Assembly (NCBI GenBank): GCA_900540805.1
Contig: UQHL01000019.1
Coordinates: 1-54,636, forward strand
Direction: 5' to 3'
Length of the DNA stretch: 54,636 nucleotides
Source: an uncultured Eubacteriales bacterium
GTDB taxonomy: Bacteria > Bacillota > Clostridia > Christensenellales > Borkfalkiaceae
Notes under the pieces: model-generated
What the model saw: only the letters and a program-made list of their open reading frames with translations
The model's database searches: none
What the model was told of the DNA's origin: nothing
Shown: positions 1 to 8,248 of the stretch, one piece after another
Numbering within the stretch: position 1 is the stretch's first letter
Layout of the letters: every line of letters begins with the position of its first letter
Program-made: the position numbers and the translations under genes

Positions 1-4
1 ACAA

Positions 5-46
5 GGGCTATGCCCGAAAATGAAAAACCACCCGCTATGCGGGTGG
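5..46. other. Two small hairpins at the left window edge
   Basis: GGGC-TAT-GCCC (5-15) and CCACCCGC-TAT-GCGGGTGG (28-46) are perfect palindromes with the same TAT loop. Read on the minus strand the second is followed by TTTTTC, like an intrinsic terminator, but no minus-strand gene lies to its right. Short palindromes of this form also resemble subterminal hairpins of IS200/IS605-type elements. No transposase is visible in the window, so the identity is open. Confidence 0.35.
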
Positions 47-140
47 ATGATTATTGCGGTTTTTCTCTCTCATAAACCTTTCGGACGCGAAAAATTTTGA
101 CAAAATCGAGAAAAAATACGAAAAAGCTCCCGCGAAAGGC

Positions 141-169
141 TTGATATTTCTTGCGATTTGTATTAGAAT
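141..169 (+). promoter_or_regulatory. Promoter of ppdK
   Basis: TTGATA (141-146), a 17-bp spacer and TAGAAT (164-169). It predicts a transcript start near 176 and a leader of about 74 nt before the ATG at 250. Confidence 0.6.
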
Positions 170-249
170 GGATATGTTATAGATATCGTGTGAGCGAAAG
201 GCTTTAACGTATTGAAAAAGTTAATAATCAATGGAGGAAATAATCAACT

Positions 250-2892
250 ATGGCAAAAAAGTATTGCTACCTCTTCACCGAGGGTAATGCGAAAATGCGC
301 GAGCTTCTCGGCGGCAAAGGCGCCAACCTTGCGGAAATGACCGGTCTCGGTCTTCCCGTTCCCCAGGGCTTCACCATTTCGACGGAAGCGTGCACGCAGT
401 ATTACGAGGACGGCAAGCAGATCAACCCCGATATTCAGGCGGAGATTCTCGCCTATATCGAAAAGATGGAAGGCATCACCGGCAAAAAGTTCGGCGATCT
501 CGAAAATCCTCTGCTCGTTTCCGTGCGTTCGGGCGCGAGAGCTTCCATGCCCGGCATGATGGACACCATTCTCAACCTCGGCCTCAACGAGACCGTCGTC
601 GAAGTCATCGCCAAGAAATCGGGCAATCCCCGTTGGGCGTGGGACTGCTACAGAAGATTTATCCAGATGTATTCCGACGTCGTCATGGAGGTCGGCAAGA
701 AGTATTTCGAACAGCTCATCGATCAGATGAAGGAGAAAAAAGGCGTTACGCAGGACGTCGAATTGACGGCGGACGATCTCAAGGAGCTCGCTTCTCAGTT
801 CAAGGCCGAATATAAGGCCAAGATCGGCGAAGAATTCCCCGACGATCCCAAGCAGCAGCTGTTCGGCGCCATCAAGGCGGTGTTCCGTTCGTGGGACAAC
901 CCCCGCGCCAACTATTACAGAATGCAGAACGATATCCCTTACAGCTGGGGCACGGCCGTAAACGTACAGATGATGGCGTTCGGCAACATGGGCGACACCT
1001 CCGGTACGGGCGTGGCGTTCACGCGCGATCCCGCTACGGGCGAAAAGAAGCTGATGGGCGAATTTTTGATGAACGCGCAGGGCGAGGACGTCGTCGCCGG
1101 CGTGCGCACCCCGATGCCCATCGCCAAGATGGCCGAAGTGATGCCCGCGGTTTATAAGCAGTTCCAGGATATCTGCAACACCCTCGAAAACCATTACCGC
1201 GATATGCAGGATATGGAGTTCACGATCGAGGACAAAAAGCTTTACATGCTTCAGACCCGTAACGGCAAGCGTACGGCGCAGGCCGCGATCAAAATCGCTT
1301 GCGACCTCATCGACGAGGGTATGATTACCGAAAAGGAAGCGATCATGCAGATCGATCCCAAAACGCTCGACGCGCTTCTGCATCCCCAGTTCGACGCCAA
1401 GGCGCTGAAAGCGGCCACTCCCGTGGCGAACGCGCTTCCCGCCTCTCCCGGCGCGGCCTGCGGCGGAATCGTATTCACGGCCGAGGACGCCGTGGAAGAG
1501 GGCAAGAAGGGCAAAAAGGTCGTTCTCGTCCGCCTCGAAACTTCCCCCGAGGACATCGAGGGCATGCACTACGCGCAGGGTATCCTCACCGTCCGCGGCG
1601 GTATGACCTCTCACGCGGCGGTCGTCGCCCGCGGTATGGGCACCTGCTGCGTCTCCGGCTGCGGCGACATCAAGATGGACGAAGCCAATAAGCAGTTTAC
1701 GCTTAAGGGAAAGGTATATAAGGAAGGCGACGTCATTTCCCTCGACGGTTCCACGGGAAACATTTACGGCGAAGCGATCCCCACCGTGGCGGCGGACACG
1801 TCCAGCGGCTATTTCGGACGTATCATGCAGTTGGCGGACAAGTATAAGGCGCTGGGCGTAAGAACCAACGCGGACACCCCCAAGGACGCGAAGCAGGCGG
1901 CGGCGTTCGGCGCGCAGGGCATCGGCCTTTGCCGTACGGAGCACATGTTCTTCGATCCCGAAAGGATCGGGGCGTTCCGCGAAATGATCTGCTCGGATAC
2001 GGTGGAAGAGAGAGAGGCTGCGCTCGAAAAAATCGAGCCCATGCAGCAGGCCGACTTCGAAGGTCTCTTCGAAGCGCTCGGCGGCTATCCCGTCACCATC
2101 CGTTTCCTCGATCCTCCCCTTCACGAGTTTGTTCCCACGGACGAAGCGGACATCGCGGCGCTGGCGAAAACCCAGGGCAAGACGGTTGCGCAGATCAAGC
2201 AGATCATCGCCGACCTTCACGAATTCAACCCCATGATGGGCCACAGAGGCTGCCGCCTTACGGTCACCTATCCCGAAATCGCGGTGATGCAGACGAAAGC
2301 CGTCATCAAAGCGGCGATCAGCGTCAAGAAAAAGCATGCCGACTGGAACCTCGTTCCCGAAATCATGATTCCTCTGACGGGCGAAGTCAAAGAAATGAAG
2401 TTTGTCAAGGACATCGTCGTCAAGACGGCGGACGAAGTGATTGCGGCGGCGAAAGCCGACCTCAAGTACGAAGTCGGCACCATGATCGAGATTCCCAGAG
2501 CGGCCCTCACCGCGGACGAGATCGCCAAAGAGGCGGAGTTCTTCTGCTTCGGCACCAACGATCTTACGCAGATGACGTTCGGGTTCTCCCGCGACGACGC
2601 AGGCAAATTCCTGCCCGCTTACTATGCAAATAAGATTTACGAATCCGATCCGTTTGCGCGTCTCGACACCGTCGGCGTAGGCAAATTGATGGAGATGGCC
2701 GTAGAACTTGGCCGCAAGACCCGTCCCGGTATGTCCTGCGGTATCTGCGGCGAACACGGCGGCGATCCTTCCTCCGTGGAATTCTGCCATAAGATCGGAC
2801 TTTCCTATGTTTCCTGCTCGCCTTACCGCGTGCCCATCGCACGCCTTGCGGCGGCTCAGGCCAACATTCGCAATCCCAGAACGGATAAATAA
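250..2892 (+). CDS. ppdK: Pyruvate, phosphate dikinase
   Basis: Interconverts pyruvate + ATP + Pi with phosphoenolpyruvate + AMP + PPi in the cytoplasm; in clostridia it usually serves PPi-dependent glycolysis or gluconeogenesis. At 880 aa it matches the family length. Visible are the N-terminal nucleotide-binding motif (GGKGANLAEM, about residues 22-31), the swivelling phosphohistidine loop GGMTSHAAVV with the catalytic His at residue 455, and the C-terminal PEP/pyruvate TIM barrel ending in the MSCGICGEHGG signature near residues 828-838. The ATG at 250 follows GGAGG (233-237). It is monocistronic, with its own promoter and a terminator at 2910. Confidence 0.97.
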   Translation: MAKKYCYLFTEGNAKMRELLGGKGANLAEMTGLGLPVPQGFTISTEACTQYYEDGKQINPDIQAEILAYIEKMEGITGKKFGDLENPLLVSVRSGARASMPGMMDTILNLGLNETVVEVIAKKSGNPRWAWDCYRRFIQMYSDVVMEVGKKYFEQLIDQMKEKKGVTQDVELTADDLKELASQFKAEYKAKIGEEFPDDPKQQLFGAIKAVFRSWDNPRANYYRMQNDIPYSWGTAVNVQMMAFGNMGDTSGTGVAFTRDPATGEKKLMGEFLMNAQGEDVVAGVRTPMPIAKMAEVMPAVYKQFQDICNTLENHYRDMQDMEFTIEDKKLYMLQTRNGKRTAQAAIKIACDLIDEGMITEKEAIMQIDPKTLDALLHPQFDAKALKAATPVANALPASPGAACGGIVFTAEDAVEEGKKGKKVVLVRLETSPEDIEGMHYAQGILTVRGGMTSHAAVVARGMGTCCVSGCGDIKMDEANKQFTLKGKVYKEGDVISLDGSTGNIYGEAIPTVAADTSSGYFGRIMQLADKYKALGVRTNADTPKDAKQAAAFGAQGIGLCRTEHMFFDPERIGAFREMICSDTVEEREAALEKIEPMQQADFEGLFEALGGYPVTIRFLDPPLHEFVPTDEADIAALAKTQGKTVAQIKQIIADLHEFNPMMGHRGCRLTVTYPEIAVMQTKAVIKAAISVKKKHADWNLVPEIMIPLTGEVKEMKFVKDIVVKTADEVIAAAKADLKYEVGTMIEIPRAALTADEIAKEAEFFCFGTNDLTQMTFGFSRDDAGKFLPAYYANKIYESDPFARLDTVGVGKLMEMAVELGRKTRPGMSCGICGEHGGDPSSVEFCHKIGLSYVSCSPYRVPIARLAAAQANIRNPRTDK

Positions 2893-2909
2893 TCTGAAAA
2901 CGGATAAAG

Positions 2910-2946
2910 CAGGCTCGCGCCATCAACGGCGCGGGTCTGTTTTCTT
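2910..2946 (+). terminator. Terminator after ppdK
   Basis: CGCGCC (2916-2921) pairs with GGCGCG (2928-2933), extended outward by six more pairs to 2910/2939 with two G-T wobbles, then TTTTCTT. Confidence 0.7.
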
Positions 2947-3003
2947 ACAGAGAAACGGCTGTGAACAAATAAAAGTCCGCGCCCCTTAATTTATCCAAAC
3001 CGC

Positions 3004-3032
3004 TTGACAAAACGGGCGGAAAGGGGTATGAT
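3004..3032 (+). promoter_or_regulatory. Promoter of the DUF975 gene
   Basis: TTGACA (3004-3009), 17-bp spacer, TATGAT (3027-3032). Confidence 0.7.
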
Positions 3033-3101
3033 AAAATACGGTGCAAGCCGCATACAATAAAAGAGAAAAATTTTTGAAAAAAGTATAAGGAGATTTTATT
3101 T

Positions 3102-3710
3102 ATGGTATCCAATGCGGAACTTAAGAAAAATGCGCGCGAACAACTCGGCGGCAGCATTTTTCAAAACAATTGGCTGATGATGCTGCTCGCCTGCCTCATC
3201 GTTACGGTGTTGACGAGCGCGGCGTCCGTCGTCTTTTTCGTGGGCAGCCTGATCGTGGTAGGGCCTTTGGGCTACGGCCTCGCGCGGGTAATGACCGACC
3301 GCGTCCGCGGCAAGGAGAGGATCGAGCTGGGCGACACGTTTAAGGGCTTTACCGAAAATTTCGGCGGCTCGCTGATCCTCGGGCTTTTGCAGTCGATCTT
3401 TATCGCGCTGTGGTCGTTGCTTCTGGTCGTTCCCGGCATCGTCAAGGCATATTCCTATTCGATGAGCTATTACATTCAGCAGGAGGACAAATCCAAGGAT
3501 TGGAAGGCCTGCCTCGACGAAAGCCGTCAAATGATGGACGGATATAAGGGTCGGCTTTTCTGTCTCGACTTAAGCTTTATCGGCTGGTACATCGTGGGCG
3601 CGCTGTGCTTCGGCGTAGGTACGCTTTTCGTGGCGCCCTATCACCGGATGGCGCGCGCAAATTTCTTTATGGCGCTTTCCGCCGAACGGGAAACCGTCGT
3701 CAACGCATAA
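3102..3710 (+). CDS. DUF975 family integral membrane protein
   Basis: A 202-aa membrane protein of the DUF975 family, whose function is not established. The N-terminus (VSNAELKKNAREQLGG) is the typical amphipathic start of the family, followed by about four hydrophobic segments near residues 24-48, 84-115, 145-165 and 170-185. An acidic loop with KAYSYSMSYYI and a DESRQMMDGYKGRLF-like motif lies between the second and third, also characteristic. The ATG follows AAGGAG. It stands alone between its own promoter and a strong terminator. The family assignment is confident; the role is unknown. Confidence 0.85.
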   Translation: MVSNAELKKNAREQLGGSIFQNNWLMMLLACLIVTVLTSAASVVFFVGSLIVVGPLGYGLARVMTDRVRGKERIELGDTFKGFTENFGGSLILGLLQSIFIALWSLLLVVPGIVKAYSYSMSYYIQQEDKSKDWKACLDESRQMMDGYKGRLFCLDLSFIGWYIVGALCFGVGTLFVAPYHRMARANFFMALSAERETVVNA

Positions 3711-3726
3711 AATTTTTTGAAAAAAA

Positions 3727-3756
3727 GGGCCGACGCAATTTTGCGTCGGCTCTTTT
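3727..3756 (+). terminator. Terminator after the DUF975 gene
   Basis: GCCGACGCAA (3729-3738) pairs with TTGCGTCGGC (3741-3750), followed by TCTTTT. Confidence 0.85.
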
Positions 3757-3765
3757 CATATTATC

Positions 3766-3842
3766 GTATTGCGGGGAAGCGCTGATTTGCAAAGGAGTTT
3801 GTTAAACACGGACCGACTGTCGTGCACGTATCCCCGCAATAC
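3766..3842. repeat. 77-nt element closed by a 12-bp inverted repeat
   Basis: GTATTGCGGGGA (3766-3777) is the exact reverse complement of TCCCCGCAATAC (3831-3842). The 53 nt between contain smaller hairpins, for instance CAC-G-GAC/GTC-GTG around 3807-3824 and GTTT-GTT-AAAC near 3797-3807. There is no U-tract on either side. It could be a small structured RNA or a miniature mobile element; nothing here decides. Confidence 0.45.
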
Positions 3843-3944
3843 TTATTTACAGTATATAAAAATTTTTATCGTCTGTCAAGCAATTTTATGCTTTAATATA
3901 AAATATTTAGAGTTAATACATATAAAGATTTATTTAACATAATA

Positions 3945-3950
3945 TATAAT
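3945..3950 (+). promoter_or_regulatory. Probable -10 box of the small XRE regulator
   Basis: TATAAT at 3945-3950, only 6 nt before the first ATG (3957). No good -35 is visible at the normal distance and the surroundings are very AT-rich, so this is weak on its own. Confidence 0.35.
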
Positions 3951-3956
3951 TATGTC

Positions 3957-4298
3957 ATGAGATCAAAAGAGCATACCGTGGAAACGGAAACAATTTTGAA
4001 TAAACTGCGCGAATTGATGAACGCAAGAAATTGGAGCGTAAGTCAATTGGCCGAGAATGCCGATTTGAGCGCGGGAACAATTTATCCATGGTTCAATAAG
4101 GGCGTTCATCCGACGCCCGAATCGCTCGACAAAATCTGTAAGGTTTTCGGGCTTACGATAAACGAATTTTATGCCGTGGATTACGACGAGCTGATAAAGG
4201 CGAAGGTCGATAAATTGATTGAAGAGTGTAAAAATCTAAACGAAAAACAGATAGATTTTTTGATTTTAACGGCGAGGATGCTGAAGGGACAGGACTGA
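3957..4298 (+). CDS. XRE-family helix-turn-helix regulator
   Basis: A 113-aa DNA-binding protein with one Cro/C1-type HTH at about residues 18-70 (LRELMNARNWSVSQLAENAD, then GTIYPWFNKG and the LDKICKVFGLTINEF helix), followed by a basic/acidic helical tail. There is no Shine-Dalgarno site before ATG 3957. If transcription starts from the TATAAT at 3945, translation could be leaderless, or could begin at the in-frame GTG 3978, which has AAGAG upstream and gives a more family-like N-terminus (VETETILNKL). The gene is AT-richer than its neighbours, suggesting recent acquisition. Target unknown. Confidence 0.85.
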   Translation: MRSKEHTVETETILNKLRELMNARNWSVSQLAENADLSAGTIYPWFNKGVHPTPESLDKICKVFGLTINEFYAVDYDELIKAKVDKLIEECKNLNEKQIDFLILTARMLKGQD

Positions 4299-4320
4299 AA
4301 AAGGTTCTGTCCTTTTTATT
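4284..4320 (+). terminator. Terminator overlapping the XRE stop codon
   Basis: AAGGGACAGGAC (4284-4295) pairs with GTTCTGTCCTT, followed by TTTTTATTTT. The 5' arm lies in the last codons of the gene. Confidence 0.75.
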
Positions 4321-4335
4321 TTCGGTCGTAAAGCG

Positions 4336-4364
4336 TTGCTAAAATTTCCCGAAACCGCTATAAT
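4336..4364 (+). promoter_or_regulatory. Promoter of the aminotransferase gene
   Basis: TTGCTA (4336-4341), 17-bp spacer, TATAAT (4359-4364). Confidence 0.65.
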
Positions 4365-4399
4365 AGAGAGGAATAAAAAAATTTTTGGAGGCACAGGCC

Positions 4400-5605
4400 A
4401 TGATCAACGAAAAAATGTATAAGCTCGGCAGCAAACGCTCGGTGATCCGCGAAATTTTCGAGTACGCGAAAAAGCGCGGCGGGGAGATCGGCGCGGAGAA
4501 CGTATTCGATTTTTCCATCGGGAACCCGTCCGTCCCCGCGCCCGCCTGCGTCGAAGAGGCGATTTTGCGCATCGTAAGGGAAACGCCCTCCGTACGGCTG
4601 CACGGCTACACCTCCGCGCAGGGCGACAAGGATTGCCGCGACAGGATCGCCGCCAACCTCAACGCCCGTTTTGGTGCGGGGCTTTCGGGCGACGATCTCT
4701 ATATGACCTGCGGCGCCGCGGCCTGTCTGACGATCGCCGTTCATGCGCTGGCCTGCGCGGGGGACGAATTTCTCGTCTTTGCGCCCTATTTTGCCGAATA
4801 CAAGGTATTTGTCGAGGGCGCGGGCGCAAAATTTACCGCGCTTCCGTCCGAGGACAAAACCTTTCTTCCCGATCTCGCCGCGCTTGAACGGGCGCTGACC
4901 CCCCGCGTGAAAGCGGTGATCGTCAATTCCCCCAACAATCCTTCGGGCGTGGTCTATGGGGAAGAAACCGTCAAGAGGCTGGCGGCGCTGCTGAAGAAAA
5001 AGTCGGAGGAGTACGGCCGCCCGATCTACCTCATTTCCGACGAACCCTATCGGGAGCTGGTCTATGACGAAAATACGAGGGTTCCCTATCTCATCAACTA
5101 TTATCCCGACACGCTGGTGTGTTATTCCTATTCAAAATCCCTCTCCCTCCCCGGCGAGCGGATCGGCTATATCGCGGTCAGTCCCCGCGCGGCGGAAAAT
5201 AAGGCCCTGTATGCGGCCGTATGCGGCGCGGGGCGCGTCCTCGGGTTCGTATGCGCCCCCGCCCTGTTTCAGCGCGTAGCGGCCGAATGCGACGGTAAAA
5301 CGGCGGATCTTGGCGTTTATAAGAGAAACCGGGATCTTCTCTATAACGGTCTGACGGAAAAGGGCTATACCTGCGTGTATCCCGACGGAGCGTTTTATCT
5401 GTTTGTGAAATCGCCCGAAGCGGACGCCGGCGCCTTCTGCGCCCGCGCGCGCAAATACGAGCTGTTGCTGGTGCCCGGGGACGATTTCGGCTGTCCGGGC
5501 TACGTGCGGGTGGCGTACTGCGTGGCGACGGAACAAATCGAACGGGCGCTGCCGCTGTTCGAAAGGCTGGCGGAGGAATACGGCTTAAAAAGAGTTGGAA
5601 TATAA
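4400..5605 (+). CDS. PLP-dependent class I aminotransferase
   Basis: A 401-aa fold-type I aminotransferase that moves an amino group between an amino acid and a 2-oxo acid. Seen directly: NSPNNPSGVVY (substrate/PLP-binding Asn), SDEPYRELVYD (PLP-ring Asp and Tyr), the Schiff-base lysine at residue 246 in SYSKSLSLPGERIGY, and a C-terminal domain with VPGDDFGCPGYVRVAYC. The N-terminal DFSIGNPSVPAP fits an aspartate-aminotransferase-like clostridial subgroup, but the substrate cannot be fixed from sequence. I chose ATG 4400, 8 nt after GGAGG (4387-4391), over an in-frame TTG at 4385 that overlaps that ribosome site. Confidence 0.9.
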   Translation: MINEKMYKLGSKRSVIREIFEYAKKRGGEIGAENVFDFSIGNPSVPAPACVEEAILRIVRETPSVRLHGYTSAQGDKDCRDRIAANLNARFGAGLSGDDLYMTCGAAACLTIAVHALACAGDEFLVFAPYFAEYKVFVEGAGAKFTALPSEDKTFLPDLAALERALTPRVKAVIVNSPNNPSGVVYGEETVKRLAALLKKKSEEYGRPIYLISDEPYRELVYDENTRVPYLINYYPDTLVCYSYSKSLSLPGERIGYIAVSPRAAENKALYAAVCGAGRVLGFVCAPALFQRVAAECDGKTADLGVYKRNRDLLYNGLTEKGYTCVYPDGAFYLFVKSPEADAGAFCARARKYELLLVPGDDFGCPGYVRVAYCVATEQIERALPLFERLAEEYGLKRVGI

Positions 5606-5626
5606 TTACAAAAAATTTATAACCCC

Positions 5627-5655
5627 TTGACAAAAACAGAAAAAGGGCATATAAT
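5627..5655 (+). promoter_or_regulatory. Promoter of the repeat lipoprotein
   Basis: TTGACA (5627-5632), 17-bp spacer, TATAAT (5650-5655): a perfect consensus. Confidence 0.85.
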
Positions 5656-5685
5656 GAAGCTATCTGAATTTATAAGGAGAGAAGT

Positions 5686-6472
5686 ATGAAAAAATTCAAA
5701 CTGACGCTGTTTTCGTTGCTGGCGTTTATCTTGGGGCTGTTCTGCCTGGCCTCCTGCGGGGAGAGGGAAAATTCTTCTGCGGAAAGCAAATCTTATGCGG
5801 GTACATACAAGTTTCAGGCGCTGCGGATGGAGGTCGGGGGGGCTGGTGACGGAGGTGAAGGTCGGACAAAATTACGGCGGAATGGTTCTCACCGAGGCAT
5901 ACGCGATGATCGAGCTCAAGGCGGACGGCGTCGCCACCATAAAAATGGCGGGCGTTACGGGGACGGGAACCTGGACGGAAGCGGACGAGGAAAATAAAAT
6001 CGTCGTTACGATCGAGGGAGATCCGATGACGATGACCTGCGACGGAACTACCATAGAAATGGATATGGAGGGGATCATACTCGTTTTGGGCGTCGATGGC
6101 GGAAACGGCAATTCCGCCGACGGCGGAAATTCGTCAAACAGCGGAAATTCGTCGCAGGAGAGCAGTATTTATGCAGGCGTCTATAAATTTTACGCGCTGC
6201 GGGTGGAAAACGGGGACGCGGTGACGGAAATAAAAGCGGGAGAGAGCTACGAAGGAATGGTTCTCACCGAGGATTACGCAGTGATGGAGCTTAAGGAAAA
6301 CGGCAGCGCAAGCTTGACGATGATGGGCGTTACGATGACGGGGCTCTGGGAGGAAGCGGCCGAGCAGGGTCAAATCGTCCTCACGATCGCGGGCGAGCCG
6401 CAGACGATGACCTGCGACGGCACGACCCTGAGTATGGGAGAGCAGGGGGCGATATTTATTTTGAAAAAGTAA
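5686..6472 (+). pseudogene. Two-repeat lipoprotein interrupted by a frameshift at a G7 tract
   Basis: The gene starts at ATG 5686 with a lipoprotein signal peptide (lipobox LASC, Cys about residue 24), then a domain beginning YAGTYKFQALRMEVGG. The reading frame breaks at seven Gs (5836-5842) and would stop near 5997. With six Gs it continues as VGGLVTEVKVGQ in the frame that runs to 6472. The repaired product of about 261 aa holds two copies of a roughly 95-residue beta-rich domain (YAG-Y-F-ALR ... MVLTE-YA ... MTCDGTT) joined by an Asn/Ser/Gly linker around 6100-6165. A consensus promoter and AAGGAGA site argue for a working gene. Function unknown; lipocalin-like fold is a guess. Confidence 0.75.
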
Positions 6473-6519
6473 ACTTCCCGAAAAAACGAAAAAAATTTTG
6501 AAAAACCTCTCAAAAAGGA

Positions 6520-6548
6520 TTGACAAGCCCCTTGAAGTGTGATAAACT
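6520..6548 (+). promoter_or_regulatory. Promoter of rpmG-secE-nusG
   Basis: TTGACA (6520-6525), 17-bp spacer, TAAACT (6543-6548). Confidence 0.65.
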
Positions 6549-6598
6549 TTGTTTACGCACCTAAGAGGGGTGTAATTTTTTTGTATGGAGTTTTCGAT

Positions 6599-6763
6599 AT
6601 GGCAACAAAAACGGCAAGAGCCAAAATTACATTCGAATGCACGGAATGCAAGCATAGAAATTATGACAGCATGAAAAACAAGAAGAACGATCCCGACAGA
6701 TTGGTCTTGAAAAAGTACTGTCCTTTCTGCAAGAAGCACACGGAGCACAAAGAATCCAAATAA
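6599..6763 (+). CDS. rpmG: 50S ribosomal protein L33
   Basis: A 54-aa large-subunit protein of the zinc-binding (four-cysteine) L33 type: CTEC near residues 14-17 and CPFC near residues 41-44 make the zinc ribbon. ATG 6599 follows GGAG (6587-6590) at 8 nt; an upstream in-frame ATG at 6539 lies inside the promoter and is rejected. The rpmG-secE-nusG-rplK-rplA order is the standard arrangement in Bacillota. Confidence 0.95.
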   Translation: MATKTARAKITFECTECKHRNYDSMKNKKNDPDRLVLKKYCPFCKKHTEHKESK

Positions 6764-6830
6764 TCGATAAGCGGGCGCAGTCCGCCGAAAATCAAGCGGA
6801 AGTTCCTGCGCGGAGGCACAGAGGTAAACA

Positions 6831-7052
6831 ATGGCAAACGCAACAAAAACAAAGAATAAAAAGCCCAATATTTTCCGTCGCATGGGTGCCAAAATCAAGG
6901 AGGTCTTTTCCGAACTCAAGCGGGTTACCTGGCCTTCTTTCCCCACGGCGCTCAAGACCACGGGCGTGGTCCTTGTCATCGTCTTTATATTTTTGGTCGT
7001 CGTTACGGGAGTTGATTTCGGTCTCGCCGCCCTGTTGGAGCTCATCTCGTAA
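6831..7052 (+). CDS. secE: Preprotein translocase subunit SecE
   Basis: A 73-aa single-span SecE, the clamp of the SecYEG channel in the cytoplasmic membrane. The conserved amphipathic helix KEVFSELKRVTWPS (about residues 24-37) precedes one transmembrane helix (about 43-62). A Lys-rich N-terminal tail (KTKNKKPN) is typical of the short Gram-positive form. AGAGG lies upstream of the ATG. nusG starts 9 nt after the stop codon. Confidence 0.95.
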   Translation: MANATKTKNKKPNIFRRMGAKIKEVFSELKRVTWPSFPTALKTTGVVLVIVFIFLVVVTGVDFGLAALLELIS

Positions 7053-7061
7053 GGAGGGACT

Positions 7062-7625
7062 ATGTCGGAATTAGACCAGCCCAAATGGTATATCCTGCAC
7101 ACCTACTCCGGTTATGAAGCGATGGTGAAGGACAGCTTGGAAAAGCTGATTGAAAACAACAATCTCGGCGATTATATCGTCGATCTGAAAATTCCCATGG
7201 AGCAGGTTATTGAGGAAAAGAACGGTAAGCGCAAAGTGGTGGAGAGAAAGCTTCTGCCCTGCTATGTGTTCATCAAGATGATCTACACCAACCAGATCTG
7301 GTATTACGTGACGAGCACGCGCGGCGTCACGGGTTTCTGCGGCCCTCAGGGGCGGCCTATCCCCATGAAGGAGGAGGAAATCCGCAAGATGCGCCTCGAG
7401 GAGTTTGTCTCCGACGTCGATTTCAAGGTGGGAGACACCGTTTCCATCGAGGAGGGGCCGCTGAAGGGCTTCCTCGGCACCGTCAAGGAACTCAACAACG
7501 CGGCGCAGAAGGCGAAGATTTCCACCAGCATGTTCGGCCGCAATACCGACGTGGAAGTGGAATATCTCCAGATCAAGCGCGTGGATGCGGCTCTGCCCGA
7601 ACCCGCCGAGGAATCGGAAACCTAA
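7062..7625 (+). CDS. nusG: Transcription termination/antitermination factor NusG
   Basis: A 187-aa transcription elongation factor that binds RNA polymerase, modulates pausing and links it to the ribosome. The NGN domain opens with KWYILHTYSGYEAMVKDSL (about residues 6-24) and contains LLPCYVFIKM; the C-terminal KOW domain is EGPLKGFLGTVKELN (about residues 130-144). The ATG follows AAGGAGG and is probably translationally coupled to secE. Confidence 0.97.
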   Translation: MSELDQPKWYILHTYSGYEAMVKDSLEKLIENNNLGDYIVDLKIPMEQVIEEKNGKRKVVERKLLPCYVFIKMIYTNQIWYYVTSTRGVTGFCGPQGRPIPMKEEEIRKMRLEEFVSDVDFKVGDTVSIEEGPLKGFLGTVKELNNAAQKAKISTSMFGRNTDVEVEYLQIKRVDAALPEPAEESET

Positions 7626-7628
7626 ATT

Positions 7629-7763
7629 TTTTCCGCGGCGGCTACTATTTTATTAACTATCGTCTGAATCGGGAACGAAACCGTTCCGTTTTGGAAATAA
7701 GTGGGAGAGGTATCAAATTTTTCGAGGGTACCTTGCCAACACCACAACAGGAGGATTTTATTT
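7629..7763 (+). promoter_or_regulatory. rplK 5' leader, candidate L1-responsive region
   Basis: The nusG-rplK spacer carries GGAACG-AAAC-CGTTCC (7672-7687) followed by GTTTTGG, then a GTGGGAGAGG stretch near 7702 and a CACCACAACAGGAGG stretch ending just before rplK. Leaders upstream of rplK often bind ribosomal protein L1; I assign this by position and general appearance only, having not checked a covariance model. Confidence 0.35.
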
Positions 7764-8189
7764 ATGGCTAAAAAGATTACTGCGGTCGTAAAATTGCAGC
7801 TTCCCGCAGGAAAAGCAACTCCGGCGCCCCCCGTAGGCTCCACGCTCGGTCCCTTCGGTATCAATCTGCCCGGATTCACTAAGGAATTCAACGCCAAGAC
7901 GGCGGACAAAGCGGGACTTATCATCCCCGTCGTCGTGACGATTTATCAGGATCGTTCCTTTACGTTCATTCTGAAAACTCCCCCCGCGCCCGTTTTGATC
8001 AAGAAGGCGCTCGGGCTCGAGACGGCAAGCGCGAAACCCAATTCCGTCAAGGTGGGCAAGCTTACCAAGGCTCAGGTAGAGGAAATCGCAAAGACGAAAA
8101 TGCCCGACCTCAACTGCACCTCTCTCGAAAGCGCGATGAGCATGATTGCGGGAACCGCTCGCAGCATGGGCGTCACGGTGGAAGAGTAA
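7764..8189 (+). CDS. rplK: 50S ribosomal protein L11
   Basis: A 141-aa protein of the GTPase-associated centre of the 50S subunit. It shows the N-terminal LQLPAGKATPAPPVG region, GPFGINLPGFTKEFN and the C-terminal rRNA-binding GTARSMGV. ATG 7764 follows GGAGG by 8 nt; in-frame codons upstream of it belong to the leader. Length exactly matches the family. Confidence 0.97.
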   Translation: MAKKITAVVKLQLPAGKATPAPPVGSTLGPFGINLPGFTKEFNAKTADKAGLIIPVVVTIYQDRSFTFILKTPPAPVLIKKALGLETASAKPNSVKVGKLTKAQVEEIAKTKMPDLNCTSLESAMSMIAGTARSMGVTVEE

Positions 8190-8201
8190 TTTCAAGGAGA
8201 A

Positions 8202-8233
8202 CGCGGCAGGGTGAAATCCCGTCATCGACCGCG
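8202..8233 (+). promoter_or_regulatory. Intercistronic hairpin between rplK and rplA
   Basis: CGCGG (8202-8206) pairs with CCGCG (8229-8233) around an inner GGG-TGAAAT-CCC hairpin, directly before the AGGAGG of rplA. It could influence rplA translation; that role is inferred from position only. Confidence 0.3.
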
Positions 8234-8248
8234 AGGAGGATTTAGAAA

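Noticed and set aside
244..2790. A very long open frame (848 codons) on the minus strand opposite ppdK
   Set aside because: It is a by-product of G/C-ending codons in ppdK; no ribosome site, no family resemblance, and the plus-strand enzyme is complete with catalytic motifs.
3605..3805. Small frame overlapping the end of the DUF975 gene
   Set aside because: It lies in the wrong frame of that gene and runs through its terminator.
3771..3837. tRNA gene suggested by a 7-bp GCGGGGA/TCCCCGC acceptor-like stem
   Set aside because: Neither strand gives a T-arm with a GGTTCGA-type loop or a proper anticodon arm; length is 67 nt.
4385..4399. TTG start for the aminotransferase
   Set aside because: It overlaps the GGAGG that serves ATG 4400, which is also where family members begin.
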